NCBI RefSeq assembly: GCF_902506425.1 | Contig: NZ_LR732469.1 | Span: 1,305,001-1,369,000 of the forward strand | Direction of reading: 5' to 3' | Length of the DNA: 64,000 nt | Origin: Novosphingobium sp. 9U | Lineage (GTDB): Bacteria; Pseudomonadota; Alphaproteobacteria; Sphingomonadales; Sphingomonadaceae | Translations under genes and position numbers: made by a program | Part shown: positions 1 through 7,843 of the stretch, in pieces | How the letters are laid out: each line of letters opens with the position of its first letter | Numbering within the stretch: the stretch's first letter is position 1 | The notes under the pieces: model-generated | Told to the model about the DNA's origin: nothing | Database searches by the model: none | Seen by the model: only the letters and a program-made list of their open reading frames with translations

Positions 1-552
1 GTCGGCCAGCAGCTTGCCGCCGTAGAGCCCCTGCTCCTCACCAGAGAGCACGGCGTAGACGATGGTGGTCGGGAACTTGCGCTTGGACAGCATGCGCGCT
101 GCCTCCAGCACCAGCGACACGCCTGAGCCGTCGTCGTTAGCACCCGGCGCATCCTTGGTCGCGTCCATGACACCGCTGACGCGGCTGTCGATATGGCCCT
201 GCACGATCACAACCTCGTCGGGGCGCTCGCTACCGCGCTGGATCGCAATGACGTCGGCCAAGCGCACGGGCGTGGGGATGCGTGTGCCGCTGACTGTGGT
301 CTCGGGCCGCGCGATCGTCAGGCAGCCGCCGCACGCCTTGGCAGAGCGGCGGAACTCGCCCTCCGCCCAGTTCAGCGCCGCGCCGATGCCGCGCTTGGGA
401 TCGGTCTGTGAGGATAGCGTGTGGCGCGTGCCGAAGCTGACCAGCTTTTCGATGTCGGCATGCTGGCGCGCTTCGGAGACCTGAGCCTCCTGCGCCAGGG
501 CTGGGGTGGTGAGAAGCGCGCCGGCGACGAAGGGAATCAGGGACTTGTGCAT
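1..552 (-). CDS. M28-family zinc aminopeptidase (N-terminal part, runs off window)
   Basis: The 184 codons visible begin with a classic signal peptide (basic MHKS start, hydrophobic core, cleavage near ALAQE), so the enzyme is exported. The M28 metal and catalytic residues are readable: a His in GHIDSR (about residue 122), the bridging Asp in NDDGSG (about 142) and the Glu pair in SGEEQGLYG (about 174). This is the usual order in bacterial M28 peptidases that trim N-terminal residues with two zinc ions. The rest of the catalytic domain lies beyond base 1. The start ATG at 552 is chosen because it directly opens the signal peptide. The gene follows proS on the same strand, separated by a hairpin. 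Confidence 0.85.
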   Translation of the reverse strand, partial: MHKSLIPFVAGALLTTPALAQEAQVSEARQHADIEKLVSFGTRHTLSSQTDPKRGIGAALNWAEGEFRRSAKACGGCLTIARPETTVSGTRIPTPVRLADVIAIQRGSERPDEVVIVQGHIDSRVSGVMDATKDAPGANDDGSGVSLVLEAARMLSKRKFPTTIVYAVLSGEEQGLYGGKLLAD

Positions 553-603
553 GCCCGCAGGTTTGCCGCGTCCGCTTCCGAACGCAAGGGCGCTGAAGGA
601 CTA

Positions 604-632
604 CGTCGACCCGGGCTCGCCTCGGGTCGACG
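604..632 (-). terminator. hairpin between proS and the M28 peptidase gene
   Basis: A perfect 9-bp inverted repeat (CGTCGACCC / GGGTCGACG) with an 11-base loop starts 5 bases after the proS stop codon. There is no clear T-run on the minus strand, so it is either a weak terminator or a processing or attenuation hairpin. Confidence 0.4.
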
Positions 633-636
633 ATAC

Positions 637-2184
637 TTAATAAGACCGCGCCACGTAGATCCGCTCCACCGCGGGCTCGCTGGTGAACACGCACGCCCCG
701 CTCACCGCCTCGCCGCCGAGTGGCGTGTTGCGGATCGTCAGCTTGAGTGCCTTCAACCGCTGCACCACGCCGTCCAGAGCCTCGCCGGTCGGCCGCGACC
801 AGACGACTTCGGCCCAGCCGGGATAGCGCTTGTCTTCGGAGAAGAACGCAGCGAGCGCCTCGAAGCTGTCGACTTGCGCGATCTGCGCGTCGCGGCGAGC
901 CTTGGCTTCGGCGTAGAGGGCCTCCTGGAACGCCTCCAGATCCGAGACAGCGCGCGCGACGAACTCGTCCTTGGCCAGCGCCACGAAGTTGGCCTTTGCC
1001 GCCTGGTTCCACAGCTGATCGCGGCGCAACATCGATACCTGGCCGTTGGCCGCGTCGCGCCCGCCGATCTCCAGGATGAGGGGCACGCCCTTCTTGACCC
1101 AGGCCCAGCGCTTCTGAGTGGCCTTGCCAGGCCGCTTGTCGAGCAGCACGCGCACCGGCTCGCCGAAGGCGGAGAGCCCGCTGAGCGCCTTGGTCAGCTC
1201 CGCGCAATAGGCGAGCAGCGCCTCGTCCTCGGCGTTGTCGCGCAGCATCGGCAGCACGACGATCTGGTGTGGCGCCACGATCGGCGGCACCCGCAAGCCA
1301 TCGTCGTCGCCATGGGTCATGATCAGCCCGCCGATCATACGCGTCGAGGTGCCCCAGCTAGTGGTATGGGCATACTGCTGCGTGCCCTCCTTGTCCTGGT
1401 ACTGGATCCCCGCCGCCTGCGCGAAGCCGGTGCCGAGATAGTGCGAGGTGCCCGCCTGCAGCGCCTTGCCGTCCTGCATCATGGCTTCGATTGAGTAGGT
1501 CGCGACGGCGCCGGGAAAGCGCTCGTTTTCCGGCTTCTCGCCCGCGACCACGGGCATCGCCAGCTCGGTCTCGGCGAAGTCGCGGTACATTTCGAGGGCG
1601 CGCAGCGTCTCTTCCATGGCGTCGTCGCGGTCGGCGTGGGCGGTGTGGCCCTCCTGCCACAGGAACTCGCTGGTGCGCAGGAACATGCGCGTGCGCATTT
1701 CCCAGCGCACGACGTTGGCCCATTGGTTGGTCATTAGCGGCAGGTCGCGCCAGGACTGCACCCAGCGCGCCATCGCGGCGCCGATCACCGTCTCCGAGGT
1801 CGGCCGCACGATCAGCGGCTCTTCCAGCTTGGCCTCGGGATCGGGGACCAGCCCGCCGTTCGGCCCTGCGATCAGGCGATGGTGGGTGACCACGGCCATC
1901 TCCTTGGCGAAGCCTTCGACGTGATCAGCCTCCTTGGCGAAGTAGGAGAGCGGGATGAACAGCGGGAAATAGCAGTTCTGCACGCCGGCCGCCTTGATGC
2001 GGTCGTCCATGCGGCGCTGGATGCGCTCCCAGATGCCGTAGCCCCATGGCTTGATCACCATGCACCCGCGCACGCCCGACTCCTCTGCCATCTCGGCTTC
2101 GGAGATCACCTCCTGGTACCACTGGGCGAAGTCGTCCTGGCGCTTGATGGTCAGGGCATGGCGGATCTGAGCGGGCTGATTCAT
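637..2184 (-). CDS. proS: prolyl-tRNA synthetase, archaeal/eukaryotic-like short type
   Basis: Charges tRNA-Pro with proline in the cytoplasm. The 515-residue protein has class II synthetase motifs: motif 1 region around VQNCYFPLFIPLS (about residues 68-80), motif 2 as VVRWEMRTRMFLRTSEFLWQEG (about 158-178, paraphrased position), and an anticodon-binding domain from about residue 290. It lacks the roughly 180-residue editing insertion of E. coli-type ProRS and ends in a C-terminal Tyr (...RSY), as archaeal and eukaryotic-type enzymes do. The start MNQPAQIRHALTIK fits the family. It is single-copy in this window. Confidence 0.93.
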   Translation of the reverse strand: MNQPAQIRHALTIKRQDDFAQWYQEVISEAEMAEESGVRGCMVIKPWGYGIWERIQRRMDDRIKAAGVQNCYFPLFIPLSYFAKEADHVEGFAKEMAVVTHHRLIAGPNGGLVPDPEAKLEEPLIVRPTSETVIGAAMARWVQSWRDLPLMTNQWANVVRWEMRTRMFLRTSEFLWQEGHTAHADRDDAMEETLRALEMYRDFAETELAMPVVAGEKPENERFPGAVATYSIEAMMQDGKALQAGTSHYLGTGFAQAAGIQYQDKEGTQQYAHTTSWGTSTRMIGGLIMTHGDDDGLRVPPIVAPHQIVVLPMLRDNAEDEALLAYCAELTKALSGLSAFGEPVRVLLDKRPGKATQKRWAWVKKGVPLILEIGGRDAANGQVSMLRRDQLWNQAAKANFVALAKDEFVARAVSDLEAFQEALYAEAKARRDAQIAQVDSFEALAAFFSEDKRYPGWAEVVWSRPTGEALDGVVQRLKALKLTIRNTPLGGEAVSGACVFTSEPAVERIYVARSY

Positions 2185-2269
2185 GCGCGCGCTGTTAGCC
2201 GGAGTCGCGGGTGCGGCAAAGGGCAGTGTGGCCGGATCGAGCCTTTCGGAGCTTACCAGCCGAGCTGCG

Positions 2270-2932
2270 TCACTGCGACGGTGTCGCCTTGGCTGCCTTG
2301 TTCGCGGCTACCAGCGAGTCCCAGGTTGCCCAATCGATCGAGCGGCCCGGATAGGCCACTTTGGCGAACGGCCAGTCCTTGCGCACCCACTCGACAACCC
2401 ACTTGTAGAGCTTGGCCTCGAAGCCGCTGTCGAAGTCGGCCTTTGTCACCCACAGCCTGACCATGGCATCGTAGCCCGGCACCGGGCTGGGCGAGACGTA
2501 CACGCTGCCACGCTCGCGCTTGCCGTCGGGCGTCAGCACGCCGTAGGCAAAGGAGGTGCGGTTGCGGAACCTGCCTGCTTCGCCTTGCATGTCCTTCATC
2601 GCATCCTCGGACGTGATGCCGGCAGTCGGCCAGTTTTTGCTGCGCGAGAAGGTCTTCTGGAGGTGCTCGATCGACGACATGTAGGCGTCGTAATCGACCT
2701 GGACCAAGTCAGGCCCGAGCGGCACGAGCTTGAACCCCGGCCCTTTCGCCGCGACCGGAACCTTGAACCCGGGTGCGACGAGCGGCGGGCGCTTTGCCGG
2801 TGCCGTCGAGGCGACAGCAGGCGCCGCAGTGCCTGTGGCGGCGATGGTCTTAGGCGCTTGTGCCACGGCCGAGGCAGCCGGTATCGTGGACGCCACAAGT
2901 GCCAGCGCTGTGCGTGCCATCGATCGCTTCAT
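2270..2932 (-). CDS. exported GNAT-like protein
   Basis: A 220-residue protein. The start ATG at 2932 is chosen because GAGGA lies about 9 bases upstream and because it opens a signal peptide (MKRSMARTALALVAS... ending near AVAQA). An Ala/Pro/Thr-rich linker of about 45 residues follows, then a compact domain with GNAT-like strands (DYDAYMSSIEHLQKTF, FAYGVLTPDGKRERGSVYV, VRLWVTKADFDSGFEAKLY). Sphingomonads carry cytoplasmic homologues of this acetyltransferase-like fold; an exported version with an Ala-rich linker is less usual. No acetyl-CoA loop can be named with certainty, so substrate and activity are unknown. Confidence 0.7.
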   Translation of the reverse strand: MKRSMARTALALVASTIPAASAVAQAPKTIAATGTAAPAVASTAPAKRPPLVAPGFKVPVAAKGPGFKLVPLGPDLVQVDYDAYMSSIEHLQKTFSRSKNWPTAGITSEDAMKDMQGEAGRFRNRTSFAYGVLTPDGKRERGSVYVSPSPVPGYDAMVRLWVTKADFDSGFEAKLYKWVVEWVRKDWPFAKVAYPGRSIDWATWDSLVAANKAAKATPSQ

Positions 2933-2984
2933 CACGAGTTCCTCAGGGCTAGGTTGGTGAGACGCCATCCACGCGCGGCGGCTC

Positions 2985-3440
2985 TCATGCGAGCAGGTCG
3001 ACCAGGTCTTCCGGGTACCAGAGCTCATCGAGCGCCGCGAGCTCCGCCCGGTCGAACCAGCGCCAACTGCGCATGACGCTGCGCTCGAGATCGGTATGGC
3101 CACCGGTGTCGATCGCTGCGCCGGGAGGCAGCGTGACGCGGAAGTAGCGTTCGTCCGCGATCACCGGGACCCCTTCGAGGGTCAGGAACTCGGCGGTCTT
3201 GCGCGCGATCTGCTCACCCGGCTCCGCGACGATGCCGGTCTCCTCGCGCAGTTCGCGGCGGGCAGCATCCTCGTAACTTTCGCCGGGATCGACGGCACCG
3301 CCGGGCGTGCACCAGAATGGCGGGCGATCGGCAGGGTCGAAGCGAAACAGCAGCACGCGGCCCGCCTCGTCCTGAAGCACGATCCGAGCCGCCGGCCGCG
3401 CGACCCGGACGACCTCGCCCGCCGATACGCTGCCGTCCAT
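2985..3440 (-). CDS. Nudix hydrolase
   Basis: A 151-residue protein with a full Nudix box between about residues 47 and 69: GGAVDPGE, seven residues, then RELREETGI, matching GX5EX7REUXEEXGU. Such enzymes hydrolyse nucleoside diphosphates linked to another group with Mg2+ held by the REXXEE glutamates. The substrate cannot be read from sequence. The gene starts 3 bases after the phaR stop codon, so the two are probably co-transcribed. Confidence 0.9.
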   Translation of the reverse strand: MDGSVSAGEVVRVARPAARIVLQDEAGRVLLFRFDPADRPPFWCTPGGAVDPGESYEDAARRELREETGIVAEPGEQIARKTAEFLTLEGVPVIADERYFRVTLPPGAAIDTGGHTDLERSVMRSWRWFDRAELAALDELWYPEDLVDLLA

Positions 3441-3443
3441 CAG

Positions 3444-4001
3444 CTACTTGCCGAGCGAGTCGAGCCGCTTCTGGATCTCGGCCATCTGGTCGCGCAGCGC
3501 CGACAAGTCGTCCGCCCCAGGCGCGGGCGCGGCCGGCGGCGGCTCTGGCTTTTCCGAGCCGGGCATGAACGCAGCCGCGGCAGCCTTGAACATCGCCATG
3601 TTCTGCTCTGCCAGCTTGGCCAGCGGGTTGTTGCCCAGGCTGTCCTCGAACGCCTTGTGCAGCTTGGCCTGGTTGGCGCGGAAATTGTCCATCGAGGCTT
3701 CGAGATAGTGCGGGATCAGCGACTGCATCGAATTGCCGTACATTCCGATCAGTTCGCGCAGGAAGTTCACCGGCAGCATCTGCTCACCATTGGACTCCTC
3801 CTCCATGATGATCTGGGTCAGGATCGTATGGGTGATGTCGTTGCCGGACTTGGCATCCAGGACTTTGTAGTTGATGCCTTCGCGCGTCATCGCAGCGAGG
3901 TGATCGAGCGTGATGTAGCTCGACGAGCGGGTGTTATAGAGCCGCCGATTGGCGTATTTCTTGATGATTACGGTATCGTCGTCGCTCGCCGCTTCAGCCA
4001 T
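3444..4001 (-). CDS. phaR: polyhydroxyalkanoate synthesis repressor PhaR
   Basis: A 185-residue protein with the PHB/PHA accumulation regulator DNA-binding domain at the N terminus (IIKKYANRRLYNTRSSSYITL, about residues 12-32) followed by the accumulation regulatory domain (ILTQIIMEEE region). The C terminus is Pro/Ala-rich and ends in a short coiled segment (LRDQMAEIQKRLDSLGK). PhaR binds phasin and PHA-gene promoters and is released by PHA granules. ATG 4001 is chosen because MAEAASDDDTVIIKK matches the usual N-terminus; longer in-frame starts add unrelated residues. No PHA synthase or phasin gene lies next to it here. Confidence 0.92.
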   Translation of the reverse strand: MAEAASDDDTVIIKKYANRRLYNTRSSSYITLDHLAAMTREGINYKVLDAKSGNDITHTILTQIIMEEESNGEQMLPVNFLRELIGMYGNSMQSLIPHYLEASMDNFRANQAKLHKAFEDSLGNNPLAKLAEQNMAMFKAAAAAFMPGSEKPEPPPAAPAPGADDLSALRDQMAEIQKRLDSLGK

Positions 4002-4066
4002 CGCACTGTCCCATCTTTTTCTCTGTCGTGCGAAGCTACCAGCGAAACGCTGCAGTGCAACAACTT

Positions 4067-4078
4067 TGCTGCGCAGCA
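4067..4078. promoter_or_regulatory. TGC-rich palindrome upstream of phaR (candidate autoregulatory site)
   Basis: A perfect 12-base palindrome TGCTGCGCAGCA lies 66 bases upstream of the phaR ATG, and further TGC/GCA units lie on both sides (4050-4090). PhaR of Paracoccus is known to bind CTGC/GCAG-type repeats, including its own promoter, so this is a plausible autoregulatory site. This is inference from motif similarity only. Confidence 0.4.
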
Positions 4079-4099
4079 TGACTGCAAAAAGCGAGGAAA

Positions 4100-5152
4100 T
4101 CAGCGGCCGAAGCGCCTGCCCAGCAACGTCAGCAGTTCATATTGGGACAATCCGGACGCGCTTGCAGCGTCGGCTAAGTGGTACTGCGTAGTGACCCAGT
4201 CACCCTCGCCCAGGTCCGGAGCTTCGCTGAGGTCGATGACGGTCATGTCCATGCTCACGCGGCCCAGGACGGGCAGCGCTTGGCCGCCCGCTTGCATCAG
4301 TCCCTTGCCCGACCAGCAGCGCAAATAGCCGTCCGCATAACCGAGTGCGATCGTGCCGACCCGCATCGTCGTGGGCGCGGTGAACGTGGCGTTGTAGCCG
4401 ACTGTGTCGCCCGGCTGGATCGTGCGAACCTGCATGATCGCGGCTTCGGGACGCACGACCTGTTGGATGCTCCCCGCCAATTCCTCGCACGGAATGCCGC
4501 CGTAGAGCGCCAGGCCAGGACGCGTGAGCGCGCCGTGGTAGTCGGGCCCAAGCGCGATCCCTGCGCTGTTGGCAAGGCTGGCCCTGGCGTGCGGCACCTG
4601 CGCGCAAGCCTCCTGCCAGCGCGCCAGCTGTAGCGCGTTCAGCGGCGAGACCTCTTCAGCCGAGGCGAGATGCGAGAGCAGCACATCAATTCGGAGGGCG
4701 CGTATCACTTCGTCACCGAGGTCCCGCATCGGCAGACCCAGGCGATTGATGCCGGTGTCCACCATCAAGTCGCATGAGCCGCCCCCCGTGGCCGTCCAGC
4801 GACGCGCCTGCTCCAGAGAGTTGATCACCGGCTTTACCCCGAGCGCGCGCAGCCATGCGGCATCTTGGTCACGCAAGGGGCCGTGCAGCACGCTGACCTG
4901 CGAAGGTTCGACCATGGCGGCAACCTCGCGAGCCTCAAGCGGGTGCGCCACGAAGAAGTCGCGGCATCCCGCCACCGCCAGTTCCGGCACCGCGACCGAC
5001 GTGCCGACGCCATAGGCATTGGCCTTGACCGCGGCGCCGGCCCGCGCGCTGCCGGACAGTCGATCGAGCGCCTGCCAGTTGCCGCGCAGCGCCTCACGGT
5101 CGATCGCCAATCGCAGCGCCGGGGATGGCGCCGCCGGGTCAGTCTCAGGCAT
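4100..5152 (-). CDS. alr: alanine racemase
   Basis: PLP-dependent interconversion of L- and D-alanine for peptidoglycan. The 350-residue protein has the PLP-binding lysine at K43 in AVKANAYGVG, the barrel motif MVDTGINRLG (about 130-140), the catalytic tyrosine in DTVGYNATF (about 255), and the C-terminal VLGRVSMDMTVIDL segment. ATG 5152 overlaps the end of the upstream transporter gene by 8 bases, which supports this start and suggests translational coupling. The family is usually 350-380 residues. Whether it is the housekeeping or a catabolic (dadX-type) enzyme cannot be told; no D-amino-acid dehydrogenase is adjacent. Confidence 0.92.
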   Translation of the reverse strand: MPETDPAAPSPALRLAIDREALRGNWQALDRLSGSARAGAAVKANAYGVGTSVAVPELAVAGCRDFFVAHPLEAREVAAMVEPSQVSVLHGPLRDQDAAWLRALGVKPVINSLEQARRWTATGGGSCDLMVDTGINRLGLPMRDLGDEVIRALRIDVLLSHLASAEEVSPLNALQLARWQEACAQVPHARASLANSAGIALGPDYHGALTRPGLALYGGIPCEELAGSIQQVVRPEAAIMQVRTIQPGDTVGYNATFTAPTTMRVGTIALGYADGYLRCWSGKGLMQAGGQALPVLGRVSMDMTVIDLSEAPDLGEGDWVTTQYHLADAASASGLSQYELLTLLGRRFGR

Positions 5153-6803
5153 CGTCTTCGAATTCTCGCGGCGGTCCGCCCTTGAGGCCCCACCAAGCCA
5201 CCACCAGCGCCACCAGCACCACCGCCCAGGTGTACCATAGACCGGAGTAGGCATTGCCGGTCTTGGCGACGATGTAGCTGGCGATCAGCGGCAGGAACCC
5301 GCCAAGGTAGCCTGCGCCAATATGGTAGGGGATCGACATCGAACTGTAGCGGATCTTGGCCGGAAACATCTCCGTGAGCAGCGCCGCGACCGACGCATAA
5401 GTCAGCGCCGAAAGAGCGCCAAGCACGCACAACAGCCCGCCGATCAGCACGAGGCTGCCAAGCGGCGGCGTCTGCTTGGCGAAGTTGTAGCCAGCGCGTT
5501 CGAGCAGTCCTTTCAAGGTCTCGGTGCGTGCCTTCTTGTCGGCCCAGATTGCCGCCGTCGGTCCGCCGAGCTGATAACCACGACTGCCGATGGTAAGGCC
5601 CACCTCACGTTGATTGCCGTCCCGCACCAGATCGTAGCTCACGCCCAGAGCCGTCAAATCGGAAAGCAGCTTGCCGCAGTTCGTCGGTTGCTCGGAGGCG
5701 AAGGGATCGTAGGCGCAGTCGGGCCCGGCCACGGACACCGGCTCGCGTCGCGCCGCCTCGGCAAGGGCAGGGTTCGCGTAGTGGCCGATGCCCCAGAACA
5801 GCGGGAACAACAGCAGAAGCGTCAATGCATTGCCCCAGATGATCGGTTTCTTGCGCCCGACCTTGTCGGACAGCGCTCCGACGAACACGTAGAACCCCAT
5901 GGCGACCAAGCCCGCGAGCCCGACGGTGATCTCGGCGGTGGTCTCGTCCACCCGCATCGGGCCTTTCAGGAACGAAAGGCTCGAGAAGAAGGCGGTGTAC
6001 CAGATCGTCGTCAGGCCGCCCGTCACGCCGAACAAGGCGACGAAGATGCGCTTCTTGTTGCCGGGATAGGTGAAGCTCTCGACGAACGGATTGCCCGCGA
6101 TCTCGCCCGCGGCCCTCATCGCCTTGAACACCGGGCTCTCGTTCAGCTTCAGACGCATGTAGAGCGACACCGCGAGGAGTGCGAGGCTGAGCACGAAGGG
6201 CAGGCGCCAGCCCCAATCGGCGAAGACGTCCGCGGGGATTAGGTAGCGGCATGCAAGTACGACGATCACGCTCAGCACGAAGCCGCCGACGACGCTCGCC
6301 TGTATGTAGCCTGTGTAGTAGCCGCGCTTGTTGGGCGGAGCGTGCTCGGCCACGTAGATCGCGGCGCCGCCATACTCACCGCCGAGCGCCAGGCCTTGCA
6401 GGATCCGCAGCAGGATGATGATCAGCGGCGCGGCGACGCCGATGCTGGCGGCAGAGGGGATCAGGCCGACGCCGGCCGTGGCGATGCCCATCAGTGTGAC
6501 GGTGACGAGGAAGGTGTACTTGCGGCCGAGCTTGTCGCCCCAGTAGCCGAACAGGATCGCACCAAGCGGACGGAAGCCGAAGCCGACGGCGAAGCCCGCC
6601 CACACCAGCAGCAGCTGCAGCGTCTCGCTATCGGCGGGAAAGAAGGTCTTGCCGATGATCGAGGCGAGCGTGCCGTAGATGAAGAAGTCGTACCACTCGA
6701 AGATCGTGCCGGCCGAGGAGGCGGCGATCACCAGGCGGATGTCGGAGGCGCTGGGCTCCCCATGCGCTTGCACGTGCGCGCCGCCGGCGGCTGCTTCGAC
6801 CAT
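5145..6803 (-). CDS. MHS-family MFS transporter with a large central loop
   Basis: A 552-residue major facilitator of the metabolite:H+ symporter group. It shows the N-terminal TIFEWYDFFIYG signature (about residues 35-46), the loop 2-3 motif GYWGDKLGRKYTF, RILQGLALGGEYGGA in helix 4 and a repeated motif ALSDKVGRKKP after helix 7. About 110 soluble residues separate the second-half helices (roughly 375-485, with two cysteines in DCAYDPF and TNCGKLL); this is far longer than in typical 430-residue MHS proteins. ATG 6803 follows GGGGGAC; a start at 6836 is possible. The substrate is unknown (family members carry dicarboxylates, osmolytes and aromatic acids). Confidence 0.85.
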   Translation of the reverse strand: MVEAAAGGAHVQAHGEPSASDIRLVIAASSAGTIFEWYDFFIYGTLASIIGKTFFPADSETLQLLLVWAGFAVGFGFRPLGAILFGYWGDKLGRKYTFLVTVTLMGIATAGVGLIPSAASIGVAAPLIIILLRILQGLALGGEYGGAAIYVAEHAPPNKRGYYTGYIQASVVGGFVLSVIVVLACRYLIPADVFADWGWRLPFVLSLALLAVSLYMRLKLNESPVFKAMRAAGEIAGNPFVESFTYPGNKKRIFVALFGVTGGLTTIWYTAFFSSLSFLKGPMRVDETTAEITVGLAGLVAMGFYVFVGALSDKVGRKKPIIWGNALTLLLLFPLFWGIGHYANPALAEAARREPVSVAGPDCAYDPFASEQPTNCGKLLSDLTALGVSYDLVRDGNQREVGLTIGSRGYQLGGPTAAIWADKKARTETLKGLLERAGYNFAKQTPPLGSLVLIGGLLCVLGALSALTYASVAALLTEMFPAKIRYSSMSIPYHIGAGYLGGFLPLIASYIVAKTGNAYSGLWYTWAVVLVALVVAWWGLKGGPPREFEDDA

Positions 6804-6842
6804 CGTTTCACGTCCCCCGCGAGTTGCCTTTGACAAAAGGCC

Positions 6843-7277
6843 TTAGCTTGCGTCCTTCGCAGAGGGAAGCAGTTGCAGGACGGCGGTCCACGGCAGCATC
6901 AGCGCACCGTGGCGGCCAGGATAGTCGCGCGCGACGGCGATGGTGGTGAGGCCGGGCCACTCGGGCATCGGCCCCTCACTCGCTACCCAGCGTGCCATCT
7001 CGCGTGCCGTTCGCGCCAGTTCCTCGCCGCTCTGGCCTTGCGCGGCTTGCGCGAAGATCGCGGCGGAGGCCTGCCCGATCGCGCAGGCCTGGCTGCGCAA
7101 GCCGACGCGGGTGACCTTGCCCTCGCCGTCGAGCGCGAGGCCTAGCGTCAGGGTACTTCCGCAACTGCGCGAACGGGCCTCGGTCCGCAGCGTCAGTCCG
7201 TCGTCCAGGCGATAGGCGGCGAGCCCTGTCGCGAGCGCCAGGACTTCGGGCGAGTAGAGAACCGCGGCGGAAGCCAT
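6843..7277 (-). CDS. Fe-S cluster scaffold-like protein (NifU/SufU N-terminal fold) with an altered third ligand
   Basis: A 144-residue protein. Two of the scaffold cysteine motifs are present: SRSCGSTL (about residue 35) and SQACAIGQASAA (about 60). The third region, normally RxxCAxLPW in SufU-like proteins, reads GRHGALMLPW, so the last Cys is absent and only a neighbouring His could act as ligand. It may still be a scaffold or carrier, or may bind another metal. It begins 4 bases after the cvpA stop codon, in line with radA-cvpA-this gene as one transcript. ATG 7277 opens the conserved LYSPEVLALA start. Confidence 0.75.
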   Translation of the reverse strand: MASAAVLYSPEVLALATGLAAYRLDDGLTLRTEARSRSCGSTLTLGLALDGEGKVTRVGLRSQACAIGQASAAIFAQAAQGQSGEELARTAREMARWVASEGPMPEWPGLTTIAVARDYPGRHGALMLPWTAVLQLLPSAKDAS

Positions 7278-7281
7278 CGCG

Positions 7282-7833
7282 CTATTCGCCGTCGCTGTCG
7301 GCGGAGGCGGTGGAGGTCGGCGCTGCGGCGGCAGCTGCCGCGGCACGGCGGCGTTCACCGATCATCTCGACCAGCGATTTGCTTGCGGCATCAATGAAGG
7401 GATAGGTGCGCGCCTGCGTGATCCAGGTCGGCCGGCCACCGACGCCCCAGACGGTGTCGTAGCCCAGCACCAGCACCGAGAAGCCGAGGACGACGATGAT
7501 CACGCCCTTGACGCCGCCGAATCCGAAGCCGAGCACGCGGTCGATCGGGCCCAGCACCGAGCTGCGGCTCTTCTGACCGGCCCACTTGGCGATCATCTTC
7601 ATCACGCCGTAGGGCACGATCAGCAGCAACCCGAAGGCGAGTACCGCGGCGCCGGACGAGGTGCCGATATGCGGCGTCAGCCAGGCGGCGAGTGGCGTGT
7701 GCAGGAGCCGGATCGCAAACACCGCGGCGATCCACGCGACGAGTGCCAGGATCTCGTGCACGAAGCCGCGCAGGAAGCCGGTGACGGCGCCCAGGCCCAC
7801 GATCAGCAGCACTGCAATATCGAAACCGGTCAT
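7282..7833 (-). CDS. cvpA: CvpA family membrane protein
   Basis: A 183-residue inner-membrane protein with four hydrophobic segments and the CvpA signature GFLRGFVHEILALVAWIAA near residues 20-40. CvpA is tied to colicin V export and to envelope stress tolerance, with molecular role unclear. The C terminus carries a run of alanines after GERRR. ATG 7833 (MTGFDIAVLL) is the usual family start. Located directly after radA (10 bases), as in many alphaproteobacteria. Confidence 0.88.
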   Translation of the reverse strand: MTGFDIAVLLIVGLGAVTGFLRGFVHEILALVAWIAAVFAIRLLHTPLAAWLTPHIGTSSGAAVLAFGLLLIVPYGVMKMIAKWAGQKSRSSVLGPIDRVLGFGFGGVKGVIIVVLGFSVLVLGYDTVWGVGGRPTWITQARTYPFIDAASKSLVEMIGERRRAAAAAAAAPTSTASADSDGE

Positions 7834-7843
7834 CCTCCGGCAT

